DNA of 16,312 bases from Haplosporangium gracile (Eukaryota > Mortierellomycota > Mortierellomycetes > Mortierellales > Mortierellaceae): the NCBI GenBank assembly GCA_015499985.1, contig JAAAUF010000191.1, positions 36,243 to 52,554 on the forward strand, in the 5' to 3' direction. This document shows positions 1 to 9,440 of this stretch, in pieces; position 1 is the first letter of the stretch; each line of letters opens with the position of its first letter. The notes under the pieces were generated by a model. That model saw nothing but the letters and a program-made list of their open reading frames with translations, did not search any database and was not told where the DNA came from. Made by a program: the position numbers and the translations under genes.

Positions 1-203
1 TTTTTTTTTATCTTATAATGCAAACCCTTGTGGCGGTCAACTCGATCACTTTTGTACACCTCGAGAGTAAAGAGTTCCCCGAGGAGAAAAAAATTGGTAC
101 TTGGGTTGGTTTGGTGCGGCTGTCTCTCATTCCTTTATCTATGTATCCTTTTCTCTCGGAGTTCATTCCCGGCACTACCTGAAAAAGTTTATGTGATGCT
201 GTT

Positions 204-209
204 TTTATT
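204..209 (-). terminator. Candidate poly(A) signal of the ten-cysteine surface protein gene
   Basis: The minus strand reads AATAAA at 209-204, about 46 nt beyond the stop codon of the gene at 255-1112. That is a normal distance for a fungal polyadenylation signal. The rest of 1-254 has no gene I can support; it begins with a run of nine T at the window edge. Confidence 0.5.
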
Positions 210-254
210 TTCAATGGCATGATGGTGATGCTAAAAATGGATGAGAAAACGGTA

Positions 255-1112
255 TCAAAGAGAAAGTAAAAGCCATGATGAACAAAGACTGAGAGAAGCT
301 ATTACTACAAACGCCCACGAATGCGCTAAAGAAGAAAAAGAAGAGGAGGAATTATTTACAGGTGGAGGAGTAGGAGACGGCAAAGCATTGATGAACCCTT
401 CACCACACTTGCGAGAAACCTGGGCCTGGAAGAACCGGACCCAGGCCACCACATAAGGATCCAGAGAGAGTTGATGAAGCGAGACGTATTGATCGAGCGG
501 ATTGACCATCGACTGCGTACAAGGTGTACAGAGCAAGGAAGAAGGCACAGAATCGATCCACTGCTGCATCTGCGTCCCATTCAAGAACAAGTCCCAACTA
601 AACTTTTTCCCAGGATTCTTCTTATTTGAATAAGAAATCAGGCTCTGGGTCAAGGTGGTTATACAGAAGGTACCGTTGGTCGGACTGACGGTCTGGCACA
701 TGCCTTCTTTGAGCGGGATATACAACGACGATACACCATATAGCCAATTGGTACCGGCTTGTTCTTCTGGGTCAGTCGAGTTGATACAGTTTTGGTTGAT
801 GGTATTTTCGATCAGGGCGACGGTTGCTTGGGAGCAGATGGGGCGCGGACAGATATCGGCGGCGGTGTCGTTCATGAGTTTTGGGGTGACGTCCTCGGCC
901 GAGATGAGGTCTTCCCAGATTTTGGTGGGGAAACAAGTGTTGATTTGGAAGTCGGTCGAGAGGGAGGACAAGGCCATGGCGCATTGGTCGAGGAGGAAGG
1001 CTTCTGTGGTTGGTAGTATTGTTGTTGAGAGGAAGAGGAAGATTGAGAGGAGATAACGAAGTGGGAGTAGGGAGGAGGAGGGTGAGGATGAGGGACAGAG
1101 TATCGGCCTCAT
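255..1112 (-). CDS. Secreted cysteine-rich, probably GPI-anchored surface protein (unknown function)
   Basis: A single uninterrupted frame encodes 285 aa. The start is the first ATG of the frame (1112-1110); upstream codons are open only because the leader is CT-rich. Residues about 15-38 form a hydrophobic signal peptide ending TTEA. The mature region has ten cysteines, including paired motifs C-P-R-P-I-C and C-T-P-C, enough for five disulfides. It has N-glycosylation sequons NDT, NST, NGT (twice) and a terminal NNSS. A short proline-rich stretch (SPTPPP) and a serine-rich segment precede a C-terminal hydrophobic tail ending in LLLSL, which is the layout of a GPI-anchor signal. It is therefore probably displayed on the plasma membrane or cell wall. 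I do not recognise the family. It resembles in style the cysteine-patterned fungal surface proteins with domains of unknown function. Codon use and the intact frame support a real gene; the function is open. Confidence 0.75.
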   Translation of the reverse strand: MRPILCPSSSPSSSLLPLRYLLSIFLFLSTTILPTTEAFLLDQCAMALSSLSTDFQINTCFPTKIWEDLISAEDVTPKLMNDTAADICPRPICSQATVALIENTINQNCINSTDPEEQAGTNWLYGVSSLYIPLKEGMCQTVSPTNGTFCITTLTQSLISYSNKKNPGKKFSWDLFLNGTQMQQWIDSVPSSLLCTPCTQSMVNPLDQYVSLHQLSLDPYVVAWVRFFQAQVSRKCGEGFINALPSPTPPPVNNSSSSFSSLAHSWAFVVIASLSLCSSWLLLSL

Positions 1113-2047
1113 CTTTGTGAATAGGTAACTGAAACCCTTGTTTTTTATGGTTAGGGGTATGGATCGAAAGACAAGTGGGGATAAGATTATTTTCGAGGTT
1201 AAAGAAAGGAGATTTGAAGCAGGGCAAAGCTGGATATGAAGCTGGATGAGAAAGAGAGTGAGAATGAGGAAGAGAAGGAGCAAAGAGTGTAGTGAGGAAG
1301 TGAGAGAGAGAGAGAGAGAGAGAGAGCAGCAAAGAAATGAAAAATGAAGGGTTTGCGCCTTTTTGTATGATGATGAAGGTAAGGGTGAAAAATAGAATTG
1401 TTGCCAGTGAGGCTCAGTTCGTTCAGAGGTGTGTGGAGTTTGATTGTTGTTGTTATTTATGACAAGGAGAAGGGGGATCGACAGAGAGGACTGAGAGCGG
1501 GCTGGATATCACAGTGGGATCCCTTGGAGATAGAGAACAATGCAAGAGTGAGAAGGGACAGCGCGGTAAGGAAGGACGACGATGGGAGAATGCATGAAAA
1601 ACATACCTGTGGAAGGGAAGGAATGGTTCCTTGAAGAGGAACAAAAAGCTTTTGTGTGTTGTGTGTGTCACCCACATGGTTGTTAGTGGCGTTCCTTTCT
1701 CTTGTCTCCTCATTTTCTCATCACATGAGTAACATTTACGACAAGTATATCTTCTAATACCAGTCCCCTTTTCTGTCCCACTTGACTGTCTCTGTGCAGT
1801 CCTGTTTCGCGCACGTATGTCCAGAACGCGTCAACGCCTGCCTGCCTCTTTCCTCGACCCTGAGAACACCTTCCCTCATTTTTCTCTTTGTCCCATACTC
1901 TCACCTTCTTTCTTTCACACACACTTGATTACCTTCTTCTCGTCTGCTTTTTTACTTAACTCCGAGCCTACCTCAAGCGACACTCATACTCAAATATCCA
2001 ACTAGCCGAGACATACAAAAGTAGCACCAGCAGCACATTCATCCGCA
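1113..2047. promoter_or_regulatory. Divergent promoter region between the surface protein gene and PRE8
   Basis: This 935-bp stretch separates two divergent starts. The side next to 1112 is purine-rich on the plus strand, so it is a CT-rich leader for the minus-strand gene, and it contains a (GA)n microsatellite. The side next to 2048 (about 1840-1930) is pyrimidine-rich on the plus strand, as expected of a fungal 5' leader, and ends in the ATG context CCGCAATGG. A GT-rich patch lies near 1650-1670. I looked for the yeast Rpn4/PACE proteasome element GGTGGCAAA and did not see an exact copy. Open frames here are low-complexity and look spurious. Confidence 0.5.
1302..1326. repeat. (GA)n dinucleotide microsatellite
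   Basis: An uninterrupted GA run of 25 nt lies 190 nt upstream of the minus-strand start at 1112. Read on that gene's strand it is a (CT)n tract in the probable leader or core promoter. Tracts of this kind vary in length between strains. Confidence 0.9.
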
Positions 2048-3544
2048 ATGGCCGACCGATACTCATTCTCCCTCACCACCTTCTCGCCCTCTGGAAAGCT
2101 CGTCCAGATTGAATACGCTCTCAGTGCTGTCAACTCTGGAGTCACATCCATCGGCATCAAAGGTAATAGCATCTATACCTTTAACGTATACTAGATTGTT
2201 GCTCAAGTAGTAAAGATACGACCCTGTCGAGCGACTCGACCAACAAGTGCATGTCTGCAGAGTCGAGTAAGCAATGAACGAGAAAGGGCGACCAAGGAAT
2301 CGATATTACGACTTGAACACGAGAATTAGAAGACAAGCAAGATGGATTTTACAACGGTGATAGTCACTATCCATTATGACCCTTCAATTGGCACTCTTTC
2401 TCGTCCGATATAATATTCAACGCGAAGAAGGCAACAACAGACAACCATCACATTTCCACCGTCATGATCCCCTATTCAACCCTACCCTATTTCTAACACC
2501 TTCCTTCCTACAACAAATAGCGACGAACGGAATTGTGATTGCGACGGAAAAGAAGGCAGTATCGACGCTGATTGACGATTCGTCGCTGGAAAAGGTCGCC
2601 ATTATCTGCTCCAACGTCGGCATGGTTTACTCGGGTATGGGTCCTGATTACCGTGTCCTCGTCAATAAGGCACGGAAGGCCGCTCAGGCATACAAGAGAG
2701 TCTACATGGAAGAACCACCAACCGCCATTCTCGTCAAGGAAATCGCCGGTGTCATGCAGGAGTTTACACAGTCTGGGTAAGCGAACATTTCGGAGGATTG
2801 GAGATGGAGGAAGATACGAAGAAAAGATGAGAAGAGCAGCTGGAAGGTATAAGGTGAAACGAAGGAAGAGTCGGCCAGCCTGGGACAAAAGAGAAGAGAA
2901 ATGGATGACGAGATGAAAGGCTACGATGAACATAAGAAAAGAAAAAGAGGGCGAGAGGTGCATGAAAACGGAAGAAATGGAGAGAGGCGCTTTGACCAAT
3001 TGATCGTCTTCCATGCTCGTCGGCCCCTATTTCTCGACCGCAGTGTTACCAACGAATAATGTGGGCGGTGGTGATCGTGTCACACGGGGAAGCACGAAGT
3101 TGGATAATGCCTAGATTCGTGACAGAGGGACTATGACATTAACCGCTTTGAATATTCTGCCATCGTGAACAAAATAGTGGTGTGCGTCCATTTGGAGTGT
3201 CATTGTTGATTGCAGGATTTGACGAGAAGGGACCTATGCTGTACCAAGTCGACCCCTCTGGCTCGTACTGGCCCTGGAAGGCGACCGCGATCGGCAAGAA
3301 CATGGTCAACGCAAAGACGTTCTTGGAGAAGCGATACAACGAGGACATTGAGCTCGAGGACGCTATCCACACCGCTATCTTGACACTCAAGGAAGGCTTC
3401 GAGGGTCAGATGACAGAGAACACCATCGAGATCGGTATCATTACAGGAGCCGTCTCGACCAAGGACGATGGTGCCGTCATCCTCCCAGAGTTCAGGAAAT
3501 TGTCTCCTAGCGAGGTCAAGGATTACCTGGCCAACATTGCTTAA
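2048..3544 (+). CDS. PRE8: 20S proteasome subunit alpha type-2
   Basis: Three exons (2048-2162, 2521-2776, 3178-3544) join to 738 nt encoding 245 aa, close to the 234-250 aa usual for PSMA2/Pre8. The product is one of the seven alpha subunits forming the outer rings of the 20S core particle, where the N-terminal segments gate substrate entry. The N-terminus carries the proteasome alpha signature (residues 5-23, [20 protein letters not shown]). Later family landmarks are [58 protein letters not shown] and KTFLEKRYN. Intron 1 (2163-2520, 358 nt) joins GGC-ATC-AAA-G to CG-ACG-AAC. Intron 2 (2777-3177, 401 nt) joins TCT-GG to T-GGT-GTG. Both are GT...AG, and intron 1 has a CTAAC branch-like site at 2493-2497. 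As an alpha subunit it is not expected to be catalytic. The gene is intact and its 3' end faces the thiolase gene. Confidence 0.97.
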
Positions 3545-3855
3545 GTAACTTTTTCACGCCTGGCGCCAAAAAAAAACACGACACAACAACACACATCCAT
3601 GTATGCCTGTTTTTCTACAACAGGAATAAAAACAAAAATATGCAAAGACCTCTTCTTTTGTTGGTTTGGAATATCAAGAATACATACAACAGGCTTGTGT
3701 ATTACGCTCAGACGAACAAGTCGATATTGATGTGGAGAAGGGTGTGTCTTGTAATCCTTTCAGTCCTCATTACCATACCACAAAGAATTGTTTTTAAAAA
3801 AAAATTTACTAAATATGCAATGTCTCTATGATATTATCCGTGTATGATGACCGAT
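3545..3855. other. Convergent intergenic spacer between PRE8 and the thiolase gene
   Basis: These 311 bp lie between two stop codons of converging genes, so both 3' UTRs must end or overlap here. It is A/T-rich, with an A run at 3569-3577 and another at 3797-3804. AATAAA at 3625-3630 serves PRE8. I found no clear AATAAA on the minus strand for the thiolase, so its transcript may use a variant signal. No gene is supported. Confidence 0.6.
3625..3630 (+). terminator. Poly(A) signal of PRE8
   Basis: AATAAA lies 80 nt downstream of the PRE8 stop codon in an A-rich context, a usual distance and setting for a fungal 3' end signal. Confidence 0.6.
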
Positions 3856-5940
<2,085 letters not shown>

Positions 5941-7034
5941 GGCGGTGCGGTGTGATGGATGGAGTGGAGAGAGAAGTGAAGATCAGGGGAAAAAAGTGCA
6001 GCGTCGCACTCTTTATACTAAACATCACGTGTGAGTAGGTCGAGAACTAAAGGCATTTAATAGGTTCTCTGCTTCGACCCATTTGGGTCAGCCGTAAACC
6101 ATTTCAGATCGCCTTTTTGTCAGCAAGTGCGAACTGGCATTCCACACATTGCTTGGCAGCGCAACCAGCACAACAGATCGTGTGTTCATTTAGATGTTTG
6201 ACGATCGATAATTGACCATGCGCCCTGTTGCCTATCTCTTGTCAATAAGACAAAGTACTCGTTACTGTTTTTCTTGTTGTTTTCAAAAGTGCGGGGAATG
6301 GTTTCCCGAAAGAACGCAGCAACAACAATGCAACAAGGAAGAACAAGGGACAGAAATGATACTAGCATTATATTAATGAAAAGGAAAAAAAGGAAAAAAA
6401 AGAAACAGATGTAGCTTTTGCTGTTTATTCTCGAGTGCCTTGGTAGAATACTGCGAAGGAGTCTCTTTTCTAGAAACGTCGATAATGCAGGGTTAACTAC
6501 ATAGAAGGGAGGAGTGTGGAGTCAAGGACCTAGTTAAAAAAAATGCGGGGTAGAGTGAGGCCCCACTCGTTCCATGGTTGATGAAAATGAGTCGAGGTGG
6601 AGCAAATGGATGCAAAGCAACAAAACAAACCTATTGGCTCGTTTTCTCTTCTCGTTATCTGACTTTCTGCAGAGGTGTGGTCGTTGCTGATGCTCATCTT
6701 CTCCCTTTTCTTTTCTTTTTTTGTGTCTTTTTTTTGTCTGCGCTTCGCACCCTCACCCTTCCCTTCCCTTTCCTTCCCCTCTCCCCTTCTTTACGTTTTT
6801 TTCACACACAACAACGATCACTGCTTCTCTTCTCCTTCTTGTCGTGGACCATATTTCTCCTTCACTCTTCTTAATTGTCACCGTCCACTGTGTCGTAGCA
6901 CCGCCCGTACACTCTTATCTTGCCCCGCCTGAGCCAAGGTCTCACTCCCATCCAGCCCCCATCTTCAATACAAACAAACAGCATCCTCAAAAACAACGTC
7001 CAAGCTCAAACAAACAAACAATCAAACCTCTCTA
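5941..7034. promoter_or_regulatory. Divergent promoter region between thiolase and the 553-aa protein gene
   Basis: About 1.1 kb separates two divergent starts. Near the thiolase side there is a TATAAA (minus strand, 6017-6012) and a CACGTG palindrome at 6026-6031. The middle (about 6100-6570) has no supported gene; it holds A-rich purine patches around 6375-6410 and short AT-rich tracts. From about 6690 to 6850 the plus strand is an almost unbroken pyrimidine tract of CTT/CCC type, followed by a CAAACAAACAA-rich leader up to the ATG at 7035. Open frames in this stretch encode only Leu/Ser/Phe/Pro-rich low-complexity strings and are rejected. Confidence 0.55.
6012..6031 (-). promoter_or_regulatory. 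TATA-like box and CACGTG E-box upstream of the thiolase gene
   Basis: On the thiolase strand CACGTG (6031-6026) is followed nine bases further on by TATAAA (6017-6012), which begins 77 nt upstream of the ATG (5940). This is a plausible core promoter with a bHLH-type site directly upstream. In fungi CACGTG is bound by regulators such as the Cbf1 and Ino2/4 types; which one acts here is unknown. Confidence 0.45.
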
Positions 7035-8696
7035 ATGACCGACCACCATGGACAACTGGCCCATGTGCCTGTCCAACAAGGCCCTTCCGTGCCCCCCTCC
7101 GAGTTTGTCTACCAGCTCATCCTCGAACAGTTTTGGGGAGACGGTGTCTCCAAACGCGAGATTCGCTCCGTCTACACCACCGCAAACGATGCCAACACCG
7201 CCTGCCACGATTACCTACTTAGAACCTGGCCTCGGGATCAATTCACTCTCTACGAAATCGGAGCCTCGCCACAACGACCGGAGCTCGCCAAGGTCTCGGC
7301 CCAGATCAATGGCGACCGATTCCACGTCTGGATTGAGCGACATACATGGGAAGGTATCCTCGACTTTACTTCCAAGGCTATTGCCAAGCGCGCCGGAAAG
7401 GGACCCAACGCATATATACTACAGAGAACCATCAAGGACGCCTCGGGAGGCAAGCGACGCTCGACAACACGGGGAATCTACGCGACAAGGCAATTGGCCA
7501 AGCAGGCCTTGGCTCAGGACGAACCGCCCTCGGAATGGTCGTCAAACCAAGGATATGTACTAGAGCCAGGCGGGGAGTATGCCCACGCATTGTCGCCGTC
7601 AGGAAAGACAGCATGGCTCTTTATCGAGGTCAGGCCGCTCTACATGAACTATGCCCGTCTGGACCAGGAGGAGCACCACCATCACAACCAGGACGGAGCA
7701 GGAACGGCTCTGGAGGGGGAACCTTCATCTAGCCACGTCGGTAATTCAGCCATGAACCCTATTAGTCTCGACCACCCAGAGGAGGGTATATCATCTTCCG
7801 TTCCCCATTCTCCCTCGACTCTTTTGCATCCCAACCATCTCGGCCGATTCTCGCTCGACAACCCCTTCTCGCCCATGTCCTCGAACCCAGACGAGGCTGG
7901 CGCATTTGTCTATCTGGTTCTCCAGCTCAAGACCATCCCATATACTCCGCCCATCCTGACGGTCGAAGCCGTCGCATACGAGATGGAGGTTGCTAATCGT
8001 TTTGGTATCGCCCTCTTGGAGGGATTCAATGGACCCGACATTTTGCTGACGCCCACTTTCCGAGACGACGGATGCCTCCAGATCAGCACAGAGCAACCGT
8101 CCAGGGATGAGGGTTTGACGGTTTGGGTCGAGAAGCGCGCGGTTGTTTTGGGCGACGAGGCCATTGACTTTGACTTGGTCTCGGAGCATGGGTCGATTCA
8201 ATCTAACCGAGTGGAGCACGAGCGGGATGGCGCTTCACCTCATCCCTCAGGAGCACCAGCGCACAGCAATAACGGCAAAGGAAGAGCTCAGAAGCGAGAG
8301 GAACCGGAGGATGGATTCGAGGCCGCAGGACGGTCAACAGCGGCACAAACAACACATCACTCCAAAGCGGCCCGAGTATCATCATCCGTCGCCGCCGTCG
8401 AGGGGTATGCGAGGAAAGAAGTCGTTATCAGCGGGCGGTATAAGATCATTGCAGCAGGAACATTACCCGTCTCAACGGCAAGCCCTGGATCTTGTGTAGA
8501 GTCTTCGGAGGAGTTGGCAACTGCTATTGTCGCGGCTAGGATGAAGTTCTACAGCGAACTGACTCTTCTGGATATCGCGTCGTTGGAGGTCCAAGACAAG
8601 CTCGAAATTGAGGACAATCGGTCGATCCAAGCACGCTCACGAGCCCACCCATCGTCTGTTTTGCTGGAAATGAGAGTCGAGGACAGCCAAGCATGA
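7035..8696 (+). CDS. Intronless 553-aa protein with degenerate internal repeats (unknown function)
   Basis: One open frame runs from the ATG at 7035, after a CAAACAAACAATC-rich leader, to TGA at 8694-8696. I do not recognise the family. No signal peptide or membrane segment is visible, so it is probably intracellular. Two blocks look related. The first has FVY at 24-26, VY at 46-47, AN at 53-54 and VWIERH at 98-103. The second has FVY at 291-293, VAY at 313-315, AN at 320-321 and VWVEKR at 363-368, with spacing preserved within one or two residues. Two weaker copies may exist: GIYATRQLAKQAL to WLFIEVRP (147-201) and ELATAIVAARMKF to VLLEMRVED (493-550). Linkers at about 205-288 and 378-458 are polar, rich in H, E, S, P and G, and look disordered; one contains a four-histidine run. 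The 5' leader is strongly pyrimidine-rich. Conservation of the repeat supports a real gene; the role is unknown. Confidence 0.8.
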   Translation: MTDHHGQLAHVPVQQGPSVPPSEFVYQLILEQFWGDGVSKREIRSVYTTANDANTACHDYLLRTWPRDQFTLYEIGASPQRPELAKVSAQINGDRFHVWIERHTWEGILDFTSKAIAKRAGKGPNAYILQRTIKDASGGKRRSTTRGIYATRQLAKQALAQDEPPSEWSSNQGYVLEPGGEYAHALSPSGKTAWLFIEVRPLYMNYARLDQEEHHHHNQDGAGTALEGEPSSSHVGNSAMNPISLDHPEEGISSSVPHSPSTLLHPNHLGRFSLDNPFSPMSSNPDEAGAFVYLVLQLKTIPYTPPILTVEAVAYEMEVANRFGIALLEGFNGPDILLTPTFRDDGCLQISTEQPSRDEGLTVWVEKRAVVLGDEAIDFDLVSEHGSIQSNRVEHERDGASPHPSGAPAHSNNGKGRAQKREEPEDGFEAAGRSTAAQTTHHSKAARVSSSVAAVEGYARKEVVISGRYKIIAAGTLPVSTASPGSCVESSEELATAIVAARMKFYSELTLLDIASLEVQDKLEIEDNRSIQARSRAHPSSVLLEMRVEDSQA

Positions 8697-8793
8697 CACT
8701 ATTCAAAATCATCACACTCATCACCCGCCCGCAAATCAGTTTTCCTATCCTCACCTGTTAATATAGGATGACTACTTCCAATTTCTTCATAAT

Positions 8794-8799
8794 AATAAA
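8794..8799 (+). terminator. Poly(A) signal of the 553-aa protein gene
   Basis: AATAAA occurs 98 nt after the TGA stop, within an AT-rich stretch (AATAATAAATG). Distance and context fit a fungal 3' end. Confidence 0.6.
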
Positions 8800-8960
8800 T
8801 GTATGCGTTTCGTTTCTTATGAATGACGCTCATTGTTTGTACGAATGCTCCGAATACGTGAACGAGAAGGTGGTGGAATTATCATTATGATGGTCTTAAG
8901 AGGTCATTATGATATAGATATGGGGATAGGGTATGCTCTAAGACCCTGGCTCAGGTTGGT

Positions 8961-9000
8961 CTAGTCCATCACCTGCTGGAGCTGGTCCAAGGTGGACTAG
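8961..9000. repeat. CTAGTCCA / TGGACTAG inverted repeat
   Basis: CTAGTCCA at 8961-8968 is the exact reverse complement of TGGACTAG at 8993-9000, separated by 24 nt that contain a further CACC/GGTG pair at 8970-8973 and 8991-8994. It lies about 60 nt upstream of the TATA box of the CsbD-like gene, so it may be a pair of oppositely oriented binding sites. Confidence 0.6.
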
Positions 9001-9062
9001 TCTTTCGTCCGCTGGAAATGTGTAATATCTGCGTCACTTCTCTACACTTGTCCCGATTTGCC

Positions 9063-9068
9063 TATAAA
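9063..9068 (+). promoter_or_regulatory. TATA box of the CsbD-like gene
   Basis: TATAAA within CTATAAAAAGAG lies 93 nt upstream of the ATG at 9156, with a leader of A/C-rich sequence in between. A clear TATA box is typical of strongly inducible fungal genes, which fits the predicted stress role of the product. Confidence 0.65.
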
Positions 9069-9155
9069 AAGAGACTGTCGCGCCCTTTTTTTTTTTCATC
9101 AACTTACCAATCTAACTCATACACTTACACAACCACAACAACAAAACTATCCAAC

Positions 9156-9440
9156 ATGTCCAACAAAATCTCCAACACCTACAACGAGGCCATGGGAAGC
9201 GCCAAGGAGAAGCTCGGTCACGCCACCCACAACCAGCACATGGCTGGATCCGGAGCCGCCCAGAAGGCCGACGCCCAGATCAACCAGCAGAACCATAAGG
9301 CTCAAACCCACGCCCACGGAATCGGAAACAACATCCAAGGCGAGTCCCAGAAGGCCGCAGGCACCGTCACCAACGATCACTCCCTCAAGGCCCGCGGACA
9401 CGCCAACGATGCCCTCGGTGACGTCCAGCGCACCTACTAA
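9156..9440 (+). CDS. CsbD-like small hydrophilic stress protein
   Basis: An intronless frame of 94 aa. The product is very hydrophilic, rich in A, G, N, Q, H and K, with one near-N-terminal Met-Gly segment and no cysteine, tryptophan or membrane segment. Two CsbD-type units are visible: GSAKEKLGHAT....MAGSG (residues 14-33) and GESQKAAGTVTND.SLKARG (62-81), each following the family pattern G-x2-K-x3-G-x2-T, then L/M-x(2-3)-G. In bacteria CsbD proteins belong to the general stress response; fungal relatives are annotated as stress-induced or as mismatch and cruciform DNA-binding (Hmp1-like) proteins. The biochemical role is unproven in either group. The start at 9156 was chosen over the in-frame ATG at 9018 because a TATA box (9063) lies between them and the homologous region begins MSNK. 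A TATA promoter and an inverted repeat upstream suggest inducible expression. Confidence 0.85.
   Translation: MSNKISNTYNEAMGSAKEKLGHATHNQHMAGSGAAQKADAQINQQNHKAQTHAHGIGNNIQGESQKAAGTVTNDHSLKARGHANDALGDVQRTY

Larger units (their letters stand above)
8697..9155. promoter_or_regulatory. 3' region of the 553-aa gene and promoter of the CsbD-like gene
   Basis: The first ~110 nt form the 3' end of the upstream gene, with AATAAA at 8794-8799. The second half is a compact promoter: an 8-bp inverted repeat at 8961-9000, TATAAA at 9063-9068, a T-run, and an ACACAACCACAACAACAAAAC-type leader running into the ATG at 9156. No other gene is supported; the in-frame ATG at 9018 lies upstream of the TATA box and is not used as the start. 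Confidence 0.6.

Noticed and set aside
2359..2371. Near-palindrome GATAGT-C-ACTATC in PRE8 intron 1
   Set aside because: It is short, intronic and not repeated elsewhere in the window. Nothing links it to a function.
2376..2780. Alternative start inside PRE8 intron 1 continuing into exon 2
   Set aside because: It would replace the conserved alpha-subunit N-terminus with an unrelated sequence. The spliced model recreates the family sequence exactly across the junction.
6578..7035. Overlapping open frames upstream of the 553-aa gene
   Set aside because: They translate a pyrimidine-rich leader into Leu/Ser/Pro/Phe strings, overlap in several frames and have no homology signal.
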